Assembly: GCA_902776365.1 (NCBI GenBank)
Contig: CACYPU010000002.1
Span: 62,001-126,000, forward strand
Source of the DNA: an uncultured Bacteroidota bacterium
GTDB taxonomy: Bacteria; Bacteroidota; Bacteroidia; Bacteroidales; P3
DNA: 64,000 bases
Direction: 5' to 3'
This document shows, piece after piece, positions 7,564 to 16,699 of this stretch. The stretch's first letter is position 1; each line of letters opens with the position of its first letter. The notes under the pieces were generated by a model. The model saw only the letters and a program-made list of their open reading frames with translations, was not told where the DNA came from and did no database searches. The translations under genes were made by a program, and so were the position numbers.

Positions 7564-8502
7564 TTAGTCTTCTTTGAGGTTCTCAGGATGTTTTTTGATG
7601 TATTCCATCAGGAAGAGGGCGAAGGCAGTGTTGGCCTTGTGTCCTGGTTTGAAGATGGAGAATTTGGCGTTGAGCATGGAGCCTGCCAGGCGTACGTCGC
7701 CCACGAAGTCGAGCAGTTTGTGGCGTGCAGGTTCGTTGGGGAAGTAGGGGTTGGTGGTGTTGAGCACGCCGTCGTGGACCTTGAAGTTGTTGACGTCTTT
7801 GTGGAAGGTCTTGCCCAAGCGTTTCAGCTGTTTGGGAGTGAGCTCCTCGTTGACGTAGACCAATGCGTTGTCGAGGCTGCCGCCCTTGATGAGGTTGAAG
7901 CGCAGCAGGGGCTCAATCTCATGAAGGAACACGAAGGTGCGGCAGGGGGCGATGCCAGCGGGATATTCGGAGAGACTATTCATGTCGGCTTCCTGATGGC
8001 CGATGACGCTGTTGGGGAAGTCGATGACGCAGTGTACGGCGAAATGGTCGCACGGCTCGAGGTCGTAGACAGAGCCTGTGGGTTTGAATTCGAAGTGAAG
8101 AGGCTCGGGGAAGTTGTAATATTTGCGAGGCGTGGACATGGTGCGAACACCTACGCGCACGAGTTCCAACATCCAGGGACGAGAGGAACCGTCGATGATG
8201 GGCACCTCGCCGCCGTCGAGCTCCACCAGTGCATTGTCGATACCCATGCCATGTAGAGCGGACATGAGGTGCTCGATGGTGGCGATGGTTTGTCGGCCGC
8301 TGCCGAGGGTGGTGCCACGCGAGGTGGCGCCCACGTTGCTGGCCAGCGCCTGCTGGGTGACAATGTTGGTACGGTCAGTTCGGCGGAAGGCGATACCGAA
8401 ATCTTCGAAAGCGGGCTTCACCGTGACGGTCACCGTGCGACCGGTGTGCAGTCCGGGACCCGTCACGCGGAATTCTTTATTAATGGTGGTTTGGTAATTC
8501 AT
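7564..8502 (-). CDS. lpxC: UDP-3-O-acyl-N-acetylglucosamine deacetylase
   Basis: 312 aa from the ATG at 8502; the open frame extends upstream to 8694 but that extension antisense-overlaps the LysM gene and has no LpxC similarity. Visible: GPGLHTGR near the N-terminus, zinc ligand His in IEHLMSALHGMG (about residue 80), the second and third ligands in ARHKLLDFVGD, and the catalytic His in FKPGHKAN near the end. In many Bacteroidales LpxC is fused at its C-terminus to FabZ (about 460 aa); here the protein stops after the LpxC domain and lpxA begins 18 bp later. Confidence 0.95.
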   Translation of the reverse strand: MNYQTTINKEFRVTGPGLHTGRTVTVTVKPAFEDFGIAFRRTDRTNIVTQQALASNVGATSRGTTLGSGRQTIATIEHLMSALHGMGIDNALVELDGGEVPIIDGSSRPWMLELVRVGVRTMSTPRKYYNFPEPLHFEFKPTGSVYDLEPCDHFAVHCVIDFPNSVIGHQEADMNSLSEYPAGIAPCRTFVFLHEIEPLLRFNLIKGGSLDNALVYVNEELTPKQLKRLGKTFHKDVNNFKVHDGVLNTTNPYFPNEPARHKLLDFVGDVRLAGSMLNAKFSIFKPGHKANTAFALFLMEYIKKHPENLKED

Positions 8503-8504
8503 TC

Positions 8505-8532
8505 TTAGTGGTTGGCAATTAGTGGTTAGTGG
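8505..8532 (-). repeat. Heptamer array CCACTAA x4 at the LysM-gene stop
   Basis: On the plus strand TTAGTGG, TTGGCAA, TTAGTGG, TTAGTGG. On the coding (minus) strand the array encodes the last residues TTNH and the TAA stop of the LysM gene and fills the gap to lpxC. Confidence 0.85.
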
Positions 8533-11344
8533 TGGCGGGGACGAAGTGCAGGGACTCCATACGGTATAGTTGTGGCTGGTTGTTTTCAAGTCCTGCCTGA
8601 CGACGACCGAGGCGGATGGGATGGATGAGGCTGGGTAGCGATGCTCCTGGGTTGGTCCAGAAATTGTTGCTGTAGAGGGAGAGTCCATTGACAATGTAGA
8701 GGGTCAGGTCGTAGCCGGTGGCAGCCAGCGCCGAGGTGGGCTCGGAGCCGAAGCGGTTGCGGAAGTGGGTCAGGAAGTCGACATGCACGTTGTTGGAGAG
8801 GTCCCAGTTTGAGGAGAAGGTGTGGTAGTTGAGCAGTTGCAGCTGCGAAAAATCGATGTCGGTGTAGTCGCGTGTCCAGTCGGAGAGGGTGTACAGCGTG
8901 GGACTATTGCTCTTGATAGCCGAGAGTCGGTTTAGCAGGTTGCTTACGTAGACGCGCATCTGGTCGGCTTTCTGGTCGTAGATGCTCAGTACGTTGCAAT
9001 TCGGGGTGGCTTTCAAGGTGGAGGTGAGCTTGTTGCTCTGGCTCCAGTTGAAGAGCGTGTATTTGATGTCGCCACGTTCGTTAAGTTGCCGTTTGAGTTC
9101 GTTCAGCACGGGCTTTTCGGCATTGCCGCCATGAATGATGTAGAGGTGGCCGTCGGGTCGTTCGGCTTTCATGTTGTCGAGCATAGCTTTCACCTGGCTC
9201 TCCATGGAGGGCTGTATCTTTACCAGATAGGGATTGTCGGCACAGATTTCACTACGTGTCGACATGGGGTTGACGATGTAGACTCCGGCTTCGCGTGACA
9301 GTTCGGCCGCTTTGGCGAAGGCGTCGCGGAAAAGCAACGCTATCACCACGTCGGACTGCGCCACATTGTGAGTCTGAAATGCTCGCTGCACGCCCTCGGC
9401 GCTGTTATCCGTGACATCCACCACGTTGAGTTCCACGCGGGCGTTGATGCCCATCGAAGACATTTGTTCGAGGGCCATGAGAATGCCTTCGTAGAACTCG
9501 ATAAATTCAAACTGACGGTAGTTTTTCTTGCCACGCTGCTCGACATCGAATTTTGTGGTAGATATTTCGTCGATTTCGTTCAAATGCAGAGGCATCATTA
9601 GTGTAACCTTCAACGTTTTGCCCACCTGCTGTGGCAGTGCCGTCGTCGGGCTGGGCGGTCTCATGTCGGGCATGTATTCTGTCAGCGCCACGGCGGAAGC
9701 GGAAGCCAAGTCTGAGGAGGAAGCCAAAGCTATGTCTGGGGTGGGGGCCAGAGCCAATTCCACGGTGTCGATAACAAATGTGGTGTCGTGCACAGCGATA
9801 TAAGTGGTGTCATGCACCGCGTACGGAACATCAATGTGGGTTGTGTCATGTACCGTGATATAAGTAGTGTCATGCACCTGGACATACTCCGTCAGCCTTA
9901 CCGTGTCGGTAACGAAGGTGGTGTCGTGCACGGTGTAGGGAACGTTGATATTGGTAGTGTCGTGCAAAGTGATAAAAGTGGTGTCATGCACCTGGACATA
10001 CTCCGTCAGCCTCACCGTGTCGGTAACGAAGGTGGTGTCGTGCACGGTGTAGGGAACGTTAATATTGATTGTGTCATGCACCGCGATAAAAGCAGTGTCA
10101 TGCACTGTCATATACTCTGTCAGCCTCACCGTGTCGGTAATGACAGTGGTGTCATATACGGTGTAAGGAGCGTCAACATAGGTTGTGTCATGCACCGAGA
10201 CATACTTTGTCAGCGTCACTGTGTCGGTAACGATAGTAGTGTCATGCACTTGGACATACTCCGTCAGTGTCACCGTGTTGGTTACGATGGTAGTGTCATG
10301 CACGGTGTACGGGACATCGATATGGTTTGTGTCATGCACAGTGATATAAGTGGTGTCATGCACTGTGATATACTTTGTCAGTGTCACCGTGTCGGTAACG
10401 AAGGTGGTGTCGTGCACGGCGTAAGGAGCATCGATATGGGTTGTGTCATGCACTGTGATATACTTTGTCAGCGTCACCGTGTCGGTAACGAAGGTGGTGT
10501 CGTGCACGGCGTAAGGAGCGTTAATATAGGCGGTGTCATGCACTGTGACATACTTTGTCAGCGTCACCGTGTCGGTAACAATGGTAGTGTCGTGCACGGC
10601 GTAAGGAGCGTTAATATAGGCGGTGTCATGCACTGTGATATACTTTGTCAGTGTCACCGTGTCGGTTATGATGGTGGTGTCGTGCACGGCGTAGGGTACT
10701 TTGATATAGGTGGTGTCGTGCACGGCGTAAGGAGCATCAATATAGGCTGTGTCATGCACTGTGACATACTTTGTCAGCGTCACCGTGTCAGTAACAATGG
10801 TAGTGTCGTGCACGGCGTAAGGAGCATCAATATAGGCTGTGTCATGCACTGTGACATATTTCGTCAGCGTCACCGTGTCGGTTATGATGGTGGTGTCGTG
10901 CACGGCGTAGGGTACTTTGATATAGGTGGTGTCGTGCACGGCGTAAGGAGCATCAATATAGGTGGTGTCGTGGATATATATGTAGGCTGTGTCATGCACG
11001 TGCACCGTGTCGACTGGGGTAGCGGTTGGTGCGGGTGTTGTGACAGGTGTTTGGGTCGCCTGCTCTTCGCTATCGGAGAACTGTCCGCGGAACGGCAGCC
11101 ATACGGTGTCGCCGGGATGCAAGGAATGAATGTCCACATGGGTGACGGCGTCGTAGCTCTGCACCTTATAGGCTTTGGCAATAGAGTAGACCGTCTGTCC
11201 TTTCTCGACGATGTGCACATAGTATTTGCGCCCATGCAGCATCTGCTTCTCATGACTCACCTTGACAGGTGTGGAACCGGGCTTTTGCGCCCAGGTCGCG
11301 GAGCCAACCAGTAGCAGCGTCAGTATTATTAGAAACCTTTTCAT
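8519..11344 (-). CDS. LysM protein with VHDT repeats and PBP1-type ligand-binding domain
   Basis: 941 aa from ATG 11344, two bases after the guaA stop (an ATG four codons upstream lies inside guaA). A signal peptide ends TWAQ. A LysM peptidoglycan-binding domain occupies residues about 42-86 (YYVHIVEKGQTVYSIAKAYKV). Then come some 430 residues of near-perfect repeats around VHDTT, and from about 590 a type-1 periplasmic-binding-like domain (LKVTLMMPLHLNEID, YEGILMALEQM, DVVIALLFRDAFAKAAELS). The architecture suggests a cell-wall-tethered ligand sensor or scaffold. Repeats of VHDT appear in other Bacteroidetes surface proteins, but their role is unknown. It lies between guaA and lpxC in one transcript. 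Confidence 0.85.
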   Translation of the reverse strand: MKRFLIILTLLLVGSATWAQKPGSTPVKVSHEKQMLHGRKYYVHIVEKGQTVYSIAKAYKVQSYDAVTHVDIHSLHPGDTVWLPFRGQFSDSEEQATQTPVTTPAPTATPVDTVHVHDTAYIYIHDTTYIDAPYAVHDTTYIKVPYAVHDTTIITDTVTLTKYVTVHDTAYIDAPYAVHDTTIVTDTVTLTKYVTVHDTAYIDAPYAVHDTTYIKVPYAVHDTTIITDTVTLTKYITVHDTAYINAPYAVHDTTIVTDTVTLTKYVTVHDTAYINAPYAVHDTTFVTDTVTLTKYITVHDTTHIDAPYAVHDTTFVTDTVTLTKYITVHDTTYITVHDTNHIDVPYTVHDTTIVTNTVTLTEYVQVHDTTIVTDTVTLTKYVSVHDTTYVDAPYTVYDTTVITDTVRLTEYMTVHDTAFIAVHDTININVPYTVHDTTFVTDTVRLTEYVQVHDTTFITLHDTTNINVPYTVHDTTFVTDTVRLTEYVQVHDTTYITVHDTTHIDVPYAVHDTTYIAVHDTTFVIDTVELALAPTPDIALASSSDLASASAVALTEYMPDMRPPSPTTALPQQVGKTLKVTLMMPLHLNEIDEISTTKFDVEQRGKKNYRQFEFIEFYEGILMALEQMSSMGINARVELNVVDVTDNSAEGVQRAFQTHNVAQSDVVIALLFRDAFAKAAELSREAGVYIVNPMSTRSEICADNPYLVKIQPSMESQVKAMLDNMKAERPDGHLYIIHGGNAEKPVLNELKRQLNERGDIKYTLFNWSQSNKLTSTLKATPNCNVLSIYDQKADQMRVYVSNLLNRLSAIKSNSPTLYTLSDWTRDYTDIDFSQLQLLNYHTFSSNWDLSNNVHVDFLTHFRNRFGSEPTSALAATGYDLTLYIVNGLSLYSNNFWTNPGASLPSLIHPIRLGRRQAGLENNQPQLYRMESLHFVPATTNH
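9757..11002 (-). repeat. Coding minisatellite (about 90-bp units, VHDT repeats)
   Basis: About 1.25 kb of direct repeats within the LysM gene. The dominant 30-residue unit reads VHDTAYIDAPYAVHDT, then TIVTDTVTLTKYVT. Neighbouring units are nearly identical at DNA level, so recombination-driven length variation is likely. The third-position pattern keeps the opposite strand open for 1.5 kb. Confidence 0.9.
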
Positions 11345-11346
11345 AA

Positions 11347-12873
11347 TTATTCCCATTCGATAGTTGCAGGGGGTTTGGAACTGATGTCGTAGCAGACGCG
11401 GTTCACGCCTTTGACGCGGTTGATGATTTCGTTGGAAATCTTGGCCATGAAGTCATAAGGCAGGTGGCTCCAGTCGGCGGTCATGCCGTCGACGCTCTCC
11501 ACAGCGCGCAGTGCCACAACGCTCTCATAGGTACGTTCGTCGCCCATCACGCCCACGCTCTGCACAGGCAGGAGCATGGCGCCGGCCTGCCACACTTTAT
11601 CGTAGAGTCCTGCATCGCGGAGACCCTGGATGAAGATATGGTCCACTTCTTGGAGGATGTGCACCTTCTCGGGGGTGACGTCGCTGAGGATGCGGATGGC
11701 GAGGCCGGGTCCCGGGAAGGGATGGCGGCCGATGAGTTCGTCCTTGATGCCCAGTTGGCGTCCCACGCCGCGCACCTCGTCCTTGAAGAGGCTACGCAGG
11801 GGTTCCACGAGTTTCAGTTTCATATAGTCGGGCAGTCCACCCACATTGTGGTGGCTTTTGATGGTCTGGCTGGGACCTTTGACGCTCGAACTTTCGATGA
11901 CGTCGGGATAGATGGTACCTTGGCCAAGCCATTTGGCGTCGGTGATGAGTTTGGCCTCGGCATCGAAGACGTCGATGAAGGTCTTGCCGATGGCCTTGCG
12001 CTTCTTCTCAGGGTCTTTCACTCCTGCCAGCACCTCATAAAAGCGACTCTTGGCGTCGACACCTTTCACGTTGAGACCCATGTCTTTGTACGACTCGAGG
12101 ACGTTTTCGAATTCGTTCTTGCGAAGCAGGCCGTTGTCGACGAAGATGCAGTGGAGCTGATGGCCGATGGCACGGTTGAGCAGCACGGCGGCCACAGTGG
12201 AGTCCACACCGCCGCTGAGGCCCAGCACCACCTTGTCGCCTCCCACTTTCTCGCGCAGTTCTTTCACTGTTGTCTCGATAAAACTCTCGGGCGTCCACGA
12301 CTGCTGGCAGCCGCAGATATCGACGACGAAGTTGCGCAGTAGCGTGTTGCCATCTACGGAATGGTGCACTTCGGGGTGGAACTGGATGGCGTAAGTCTCT
12401 TCACCCTCGATTTGGTAGCCGGCATATTTCACGTTCTCTGTCGAGCAGATGACCCGGTAGTTATCAGGTAGTACCTCGATAGTGTCGCCGTGGCTCATCC
12501 ACACCTGGCTGCCCATGGGGACACCTTTCATCAAGGGATTGCCGTTGTCGATATAGTTGAGGTTGGCGCGACCGTATTCTCGGATTTTGCTCTGCTGCAC
12601 GCGGCCACCGCCCCATTTGGCCAGGTATTGGGCGCCGTAACAGACTGCTAGTAGGGGTAGCTTGCCTTTGATATTCGTCATGTCGGGTACGGGAGCATCG
12701 GGGGCATTGCAGCTGAACGGGCTGCCGGAAAAGACCACACCTTTCACGTCGCTATTGAGGGCGGGAATCTTGTTGAAAGGATGGATTTCGCAGTAAACAT
12801 GCTGTTCCCTAATCTTACGGGCAATGAGTTGAGTGTATTGAGAGCCAAAGTCTAATATGATGATGGTGTCCAT
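11347..12873 (-). CDS. guaA: GMP synthase (glutamine-hydrolysing)
   Basis: 508 aa from ATG 12873 ([20 protein letters not shown]). An in-frame ATG 11 codons upstream overlaps the promoter and is rejected. The class-I glutamine amidotransferase domain holds Cys78 in AVCYGAQYL and His/Glu in QFHPEVHHS. The ATP-pyrophosphatase domain carries the P-loop LSGGVDS, and the C-terminal dimerisation domain ends PPATIEWE, as in all GuaA. It converts XMP to GMP in the cytosol. First gene of the minus transcript guaA - LysM - lpxC - lpxA. Confidence 0.97.
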   Translation of the reverse strand: MDTIIILDFGSQYTQLIARKIREQHVYCEIHPFNKIPALNSDVKGVVFSGSPFSCNAPDAPVPDMTNIKGKLPLLAVCYGAQYLAKWGGGRVQQSKIREYGRANLNYIDNGNPLMKGVPMGSQVWMSHGDTIEVLPDNYRVICSTENVKYAGYQIEGEETYAIQFHPEVHHSVDGNTLLRNFVVDICGCQQSWTPESFIETTVKELREKVGGDKVVLGLSGGVDSTVAAVLLNRAIGHQLHCIFVDNGLLRKNEFENVLESYKDMGLNVKGVDAKSRFYEVLAGVKDPEKKRKAIGKTFIDVFDAEAKLITDAKWLGQGTIYPDVIESSSVKGPSQTIKSHHNVGGLPDYMKLKLVEPLRSLFKDEVRGVGRQLGIKDELIGRHPFPGPGLAIRILSDVTPEKVHILQEVDHIFIQGLRDAGLYDKVWQAGAMLLPVQSVGVMGDERTYESVVALRAVESVDGMTADWSHLPYDFMAKISNEIINRVKGVNRVCYDISSKPPATIEWE

Positions 12874-12895
12874 ATATATGTTATATTTAAAAATG

Positions 12896-12926
12896 CAAAA
12901 ATACAAAAAATGATTGGAACGACAAA
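12896..12926 (-). promoter_or_regulatory. Promoter of guaA
   Basis: Minus-strand -33 TTTG (12923-12926), 19-nt spacer, -7 TATTTTTG (12896-12903). The expected start lies about 15-20 nt upstream of the guaA ATG. Confidence 0.82.
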
Positions 12927-12974
12927 ATTTTTTAGTAATTTTTTTTGTTTTATGATTTTTTTTCTTTTTTTTCG

Positions 12975-12982
12975 TATCTTTG
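12975..12982 (+). promoter_or_regulatory. -7 box of the M16 protease operon
   Basis: TATCTTTG within TTCGTATCTTTGCA, a core that recurs at the 41-kb divergent promoters. No TTTG sits at the usual distance, only a T-rich tract. Divergent from the guaA promoter. The leader would be only about 10 nt. Confidence 0.7.
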
Positions 12983-12996
12983 CACTTTATTTCGTT

Positions 12997-14262
12997 ATGC
13001 TGGATTGGAAGAAGTACATATTAAACAATGGGTTGACGGTGCTGACGCATGAGGCGTGGGACACGCCGCTGGCAACAGTGAACGTCTTGTACAACGTAGG
13101 TTCCCGTGACGAGGCTCCGGAACGTACGGGGTTCGCCCATCTGTTTGAACACTTGATGTTTGGAGGCACCGAACAGGTGCCCGACTACGACGCCGTGGTG
13201 AGTTCGTTGGGAGGCGACAACAACGCCTTTACGAATAATGACATCACCAACTACTATTTGACTCTCCCTGTCGGAGGTCTGCAGACGGCTTTGGCTCTGG
13301 AGGCGGACAGGATGGGAGGTCTGAGCTTGACACCGAAGGCGTTGGAAGTGCAGCAGAAAGTTGTGAAGGAGGAATACAATCAGCGTTATATGAACCAGCC
13401 TTATGGCGATATGTGGCTGCTGTTAAGGTCGTTATGCTTCAAGGTCAGTCCTTATCGCTGGGCGACCATCGGGGCCGATATCCGACATGTGGCGGAGGCA
13501 ACCTTGGAGGATGTGCAGCAGTTTCATGAGCGCTTTTATCGTCCTGACAATGCGATTCTTGCCATAGCCGCTCCCTCGACGCACGAAGAGATGGTCGGGA
13601 TGGCCGAACGGGCTTTCGGTACACTCCTCCGTCCACGAAAACGTCCTGTGTCGGAACGTTGTTTCGCACGTGAACGCATGTATCCGCAGGAACCCATACA
13701 GGCTGCTGCGCGCCGGATGGAAGTACAGCGCGAGGTGCCGGCGGATGCCGTTTACATGGCGTGGCCGATGTGTGATAGGTACGATGCTGATTTTCAGGCT
13801 TGCGATTTAATTAGCGACATCCTGGGCACAGGCAACTCGAGCCGTCTGTACAGAGGCATGGTGTGCGACGGACGTCTGGTGTCGGAAGCCGATGCATGTA
13901 TCACGGGCGACGCAGGGCAGGGACTGCTGATGGTGAGTGCCAAAGTGCGTGAAGGCGAAGACCCCGAGGAGGTGGCTGAAGCAATCAGAAAAGAAACACG
14001 TCGTTTAAAGGAAGAACCTGTCTCCCACTACGAACTGGAGAAAGTGGCAAACAGATACGAGAGCACGTATGTCTTCTCGCAGTACAAGGCTTCCGATCGC
14101 GCTATGGGGCTGTGCTATTACACATGGTTGGGCGACACCTCTCTGATAAACAGGGAGCCTGAGATTTATCGTCAGGTGACACCTGACGCCCTGCAACAGG
14201 CTGCCCGTAGGATTTTCAGGGAGGAGAACGAGAATCTGTTGATTATAAGGAGAAAACGATAG
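12997..14262 (+). CDS. M16 family zinc peptidase (pitrilysin/PqqL-like)
   Basis: 421 aa from ATG 12997; the open frame from 12910 would add a Phe-rich stretch covering the promoter. The inverted zinc motif HLFEH is at residues 48-52, with the distal Glu in VKEEYNQR (about 126). It has a second M16C-like domain, which is the single-chain length of bacterial and mitochondrial-processing-peptidase-like subunits. No signal peptide is seen, so a cytosolic or unconventional location is likely. First gene of the operon with the Kv channel, which starts at the next base after its stop. Confidence 0.93.
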   Translation: MLDWKKYILNNGLTVLTHEAWDTPLATVNVLYNVGSRDEAPERTGFAHLFEHLMFGGTEQVPDYDAVVSSLGGDNNAFTNNDITNYYLTLPVGGLQTALALEADRMGGLSLTPKALEVQQKVVKEEYNQRYMNQPYGDMWLLLRSLCFKVSPYRWATIGADIRHVAEATLEDVQQFHERFYRPDNAILAIAAPSTHEEMVGMAERAFGTLLRPRKRPVSERCFARERMYPQEPIQAAARRMEVQREVPADAVYMAWPMCDRYDADFQACDLISDILGTGNSSRLYRGMVCDGRLVSEADACITGDAGQGLLMVSAKVREGEDPEEVAEAIRKETRRLKEEPVSHYELEKVANRYESTYVFSQYKASDRAMGLCYYTWLGDTSLINREPEIYRQVTPDALQQAARRIFREENENLLIIRRKR

Positions 14263-15186
14263 ATGGATTTTTTTGAAAAAATAAAGGCTTTTTTCGTGAA
14301 GGTGTATGAGTGGCTGAAACATGTCAACTACCGCCCATTCTTGAAGGCGGTAAATGCTGTGATGCACAAGATTGTGTTCGACTGGCTGATGCCCAAGCGC
14401 TACCGTAAACTGACGCGAAAGGATATCTTTGAGATTATCTTCAAGAGCGATACTCCGGCAGGTAAGAAGTTCGATGTCTGGCTGTTGGTGCTGATTGTCG
14501 CCAACATTGTGCTGTTGATGTTCGACAGCGTCTGGGGCGCCACCGACACCATGACTTCCGGCGCACACGGTTCGTATTCGTTCTGGATAGTCAAGGTGTT
14601 GGAATGGGGATTTACGTTGATTTTCACGTTCGAATACTATTTGAGGATCTACTGCCTGAAACACCCGATGAAATATGTGCTCTCTTTCTGGGGCGTGATT
14701 GATTTCCTTTCTATTTTCCCCTCTTATCTGAGCATCTTTGTCCCCACCACCCAGGCACTGACGGTGTTGCGACTGCTGAGAGTGATGCGCATCTTCCGCA
14801 TCTTCAAGATGAAACGTTTCCAGACGGAAGCCTATCATTTGTTGAATGCCCTCCGCAACAGTGCCGTCAAAATCCTGATATTTATGATGGTGGTGTTGGT
14901 GGCAGCCATCATCTTGGGTACCCTTATGTATTCGGTTGAAGCCGAGGCAAATCCGGCATTCAAGAGTGTCCCCACGGGCATCTATTGGGCGGTGGTGACC
15001 ATCACCACGGTCGGTTATGGCGACGTGGTGCCGATAACGACACCGGGACGTTTCCTTTCAGTGATTGTGATGCTGTTGGGTTATAGCGTGATAGCTGTTC
15101 CCACGGGTATTGTGGCTGGCGAGACATTGAGGGAATACAGGAATTCAGGCAATCGTAAGCGTAACAATAATCTTGATTTTGAATGA
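14263..15186 (+). CDS. Voltage-gated potassium channel (Kv-type)
   Basis: 307 aa with six predicted membrane segments. S1 is around residues 71-88. S4 is the Arg-rich helix at about 168-185 (LRLLRVMRIFRIFKMKRF, an Arg or Lys every third position). The pore loop carries the filter TTVGYGD at 248-254, and S6 follows (FLSVIVMLLGYSVIAVPTGI). A 60-residue basic N-terminal region precedes S1. A tetramer in the inner membrane is expected, conducting potassium on depolarisation. It is coupled to the next gene by an ATGA overlap (15183-15186). Confidence 0.93.
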   Translation: MDFFEKIKAFFVKVYEWLKHVNYRPFLKAVNAVMHKIVFDWLMPKRYRKLTRKDIFEIIFKSDTPAGKKFDVWLLVLIVANIVLLMFDSVWGATDTMTSGAHGSYSFWIVKVLEWGFTLIFTFEYYLRIYCLKHPMKYVLSFWGVIDFLSIFPSYLSIFVPTTQALTVLRLLRVMRIFRIFKMKRFQTEAYHLLNALRNSAVKILIFMMVVLVAAIILGTLMYSVEAEANPAFKSVPTGIYWAVVTITTVGYGDVVPITTPGRFLSVIVMLLGYSVIAVPTGIVAGETLREYRNSGNRKRNNNLDFE

Positions 15187-16103
15187 AGAGAATTCTCATC
15201 TCCGACCGCACGCATGAAGTGCTCCCGCAACGCTTGCGCGAGGCTGGCTTCGACGTCCTCGTGGAGCCCGACCACGATTATGAGCGTCTTGTCGCCGCCG
15301 CCCAGGATTGTGTGGGTTTGGTGGTGCGCAGCAAGGTGGATATCGACCGCGCCTTCATCGACCGTGTGCCGTCGCTGCGGTGCATTGGCAGGGTGGGGGC
15401 TGGCATGGAGACCATAGACGTGGACTATGCAGAATCCAAAGGGGTCCGCTGTCTCAATTCGCCCGAAGGCAATCGCGATGCCGTGGGTGAGCATGCGGTG
15501 GGATTGCTGTTGGCATTGCTGAACAATATTGCCCGTGCCGACGCCGAGGTGCGTCATGGTTTGTGGCGCCGCGAAGCCAATCGTGGCTTCGAACTCGGCC
15601 CGCTCACGGTCGGTATCATTGGTTTCGGCAACATGGGACGCTCTTTCGCCAAGAGACTGAGCGGCTTTGGTTGCCGGGTGATTTATTATGACAAGTATCT
15701 TGATGAAACCATTGAAGGCTATGAGAGGGTCTCTCTGGAAAGCCTTCAGGCTGAGGCCGATGTGGTTAGTTTCCATGTTCCTCTCACGGATGAGACCCGC
15801 CATTACTTTGACGCCGACTTCGTCGCAGCCATGAAGAAGACGTTTTTCCTTCTCAATACTTCCCGTGGTGCGGTGGTGGACACCGACGCTTTGGTGGTGG
15901 GCTTGGAGAGCGGCAAGGTACGCGGCGCTGCCCTCGATGTGCTTGAAAATGAGAGCATGCAATCCGATTCACTCTTGAATCTTAACGCTAAACTCTTGAC
16001 TCAGAAAGTGGTTTTCACTCCCCATGTCGCAGGCTGGACCGTGGAATCGAAGTACAAACTCGCCGCCGTGTTGGCGGACAAGATGATTGAGGCGCTGAAA
16101 TGA
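15183..16103 (+). CDS. D-2-hydroxyacid (3-phosphoglycerate) dehydrogenase
   Basis: 306 aa, the short form of the D-3-phosphoglycerate dehydrogenase family without an ACT domain. The Rossmann motif is GIIGFGNMGRSFA (about residues 143-155). The catalytic Arg is in LNTSRGAVVDT, the Glu in ALDVLENE and the His in FTPHVAGWT. The likely reaction is NAD-dependent oxidation of 3-phosphoglycerate to open serine synthesis; serC and serB are not adjacent, so other 2-hydroxyacids remain possible. Coupled by 4-bp overlaps to genes on both sides. Confidence 0.88.
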   Translation: MKRILISDRTHEVLPQRLREAGFDVLVEPDHDYERLVAAAQDCVGLVVRSKVDIDRAFIDRVPSLRCIGRVGAGMETIDVDYAESKGVRCLNSPEGNRDAVGEHAVGLLLALLNNIARADAEVRHGLWRREANRGFELGPLTVGIIGFGNMGRSFAKRLSGFGCRVIYYDKYLDETIEGYERVSLESLQAEADVVSFHVPLTDETRHYFDADFVAAMKKTFFLLNTSRGAVVDTDALVVGLESGKVRGAALDVLENESMQSDSLLNLNAKLLTQKVVFTPHVAGWTVESKYKLAAVLADKMIEALK

Positions 16104-16651
16104 TTATAGTAAAGAATAGTATTGTCTCCGACGATGTGGCCGACCAGCACTTCTCTTGCGACCTGAGTTGCTGCAAGGGCGCCTGCTGCGTGGACGGCGA
16201 CAGCGGTGCCCCCCTTCTGGAGGAGGAGGTGGCCAAGATCGAAGCCGTGCTGCCCGTAGTGAAGCCTTTTATGACAGAGGAGGGTATTGAGGCTGTTGAA
16301 CAGCAGGGTGTTGCGGTGCGCGACAAGGATGGTGACCTGGGAACTACGCTTATCAAGGGAGGGGCTTGTGCTTTCATTTCTTATGGCGAGGATGGTTGTG
16401 TGTTGTGCGCGATAGAAAAAGCCCACTGTGAGAAACCCGTGAGCTGTCATCTGTATCCGATAAGGGTGGAGGATTTCGGCGAGTTCACAGCAGTCAACTA
16501 CCACCAATGGGACATCTGCCGCTGTGCCAAAGGCAAGGGCGAACTCCTGTATGTCTACCTCAAGGAACCGCTCATCCGCCGCTTCGGTCAGGATTGGTAC
16601 GACGAACTTTTAGAACAGATTGAACTGAGAAATGCCGAGCGCACACAATAA
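16100..16651 (+). CDS. DUF3109 family cysteine-rich protein
   Basis: 183 aa. The N-terminus carries a dense cysteine cluster (CDLSCCKGACCVDGDSGAPL, residues about 14-33), and further Cys occur in CVLCAIEKAHCEKPVSCHLYPI and WDICRCAKG. This arrangement matches DUF3109, a Bacteroidetes family related to the CxxxC.. zinc/iron-sulfur YkgJ-like proteins; the function is unknown. The cysteine spacing suggests a metal site. Overlaps the dehydrogenase stop by ATGA. LspA follows after 48 bp. Confidence 0.85.
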   Translation: MIIVKNSIVSDDVADQHFSCDLSCCKGACCVDGDSGAPLLEEEVAKIEAVLPVVKPFMTEEGIEAVEQQGVAVRDKDGDLGTTLIKGGACAFISYGEDGCVLCAIEKAHCEKPVSCHLYPIRVEDFGEFTAVNYHQWDICRCAKGKGELLYVYLKEPLIRRFGQDWYDELLEQIELRNAERTQ

Positions 16652-16699
16652 GTGTTGCCAAAGGGCGTTATCAATTGCATAGGCAGAACAGAAAACCTT

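Noticed and set aside
8503..8694. Longer LpxC start giving a 376-aa protein
   Set aside because: The extra 64 residues are Ser/Pro-rich, overlap the LysM gene on the same strand in another frame, and precede the conserved LpxC N-terminus.
9757..11002. CRISPR-like repeat array
   Set aside because: Direct repeats run without unique spacers and are in frame within a 941-aa protein. No cas genes are in the window.
9788..11314. 508-codon open frame on the plus strand full of VMH/CDI repeats
   Set aside because: It is the antisense of the VHDT minisatellite; it stays open only because the repeat unit is codon-periodic. It has no start context or promoter, and its composition is unlike a protein domain.
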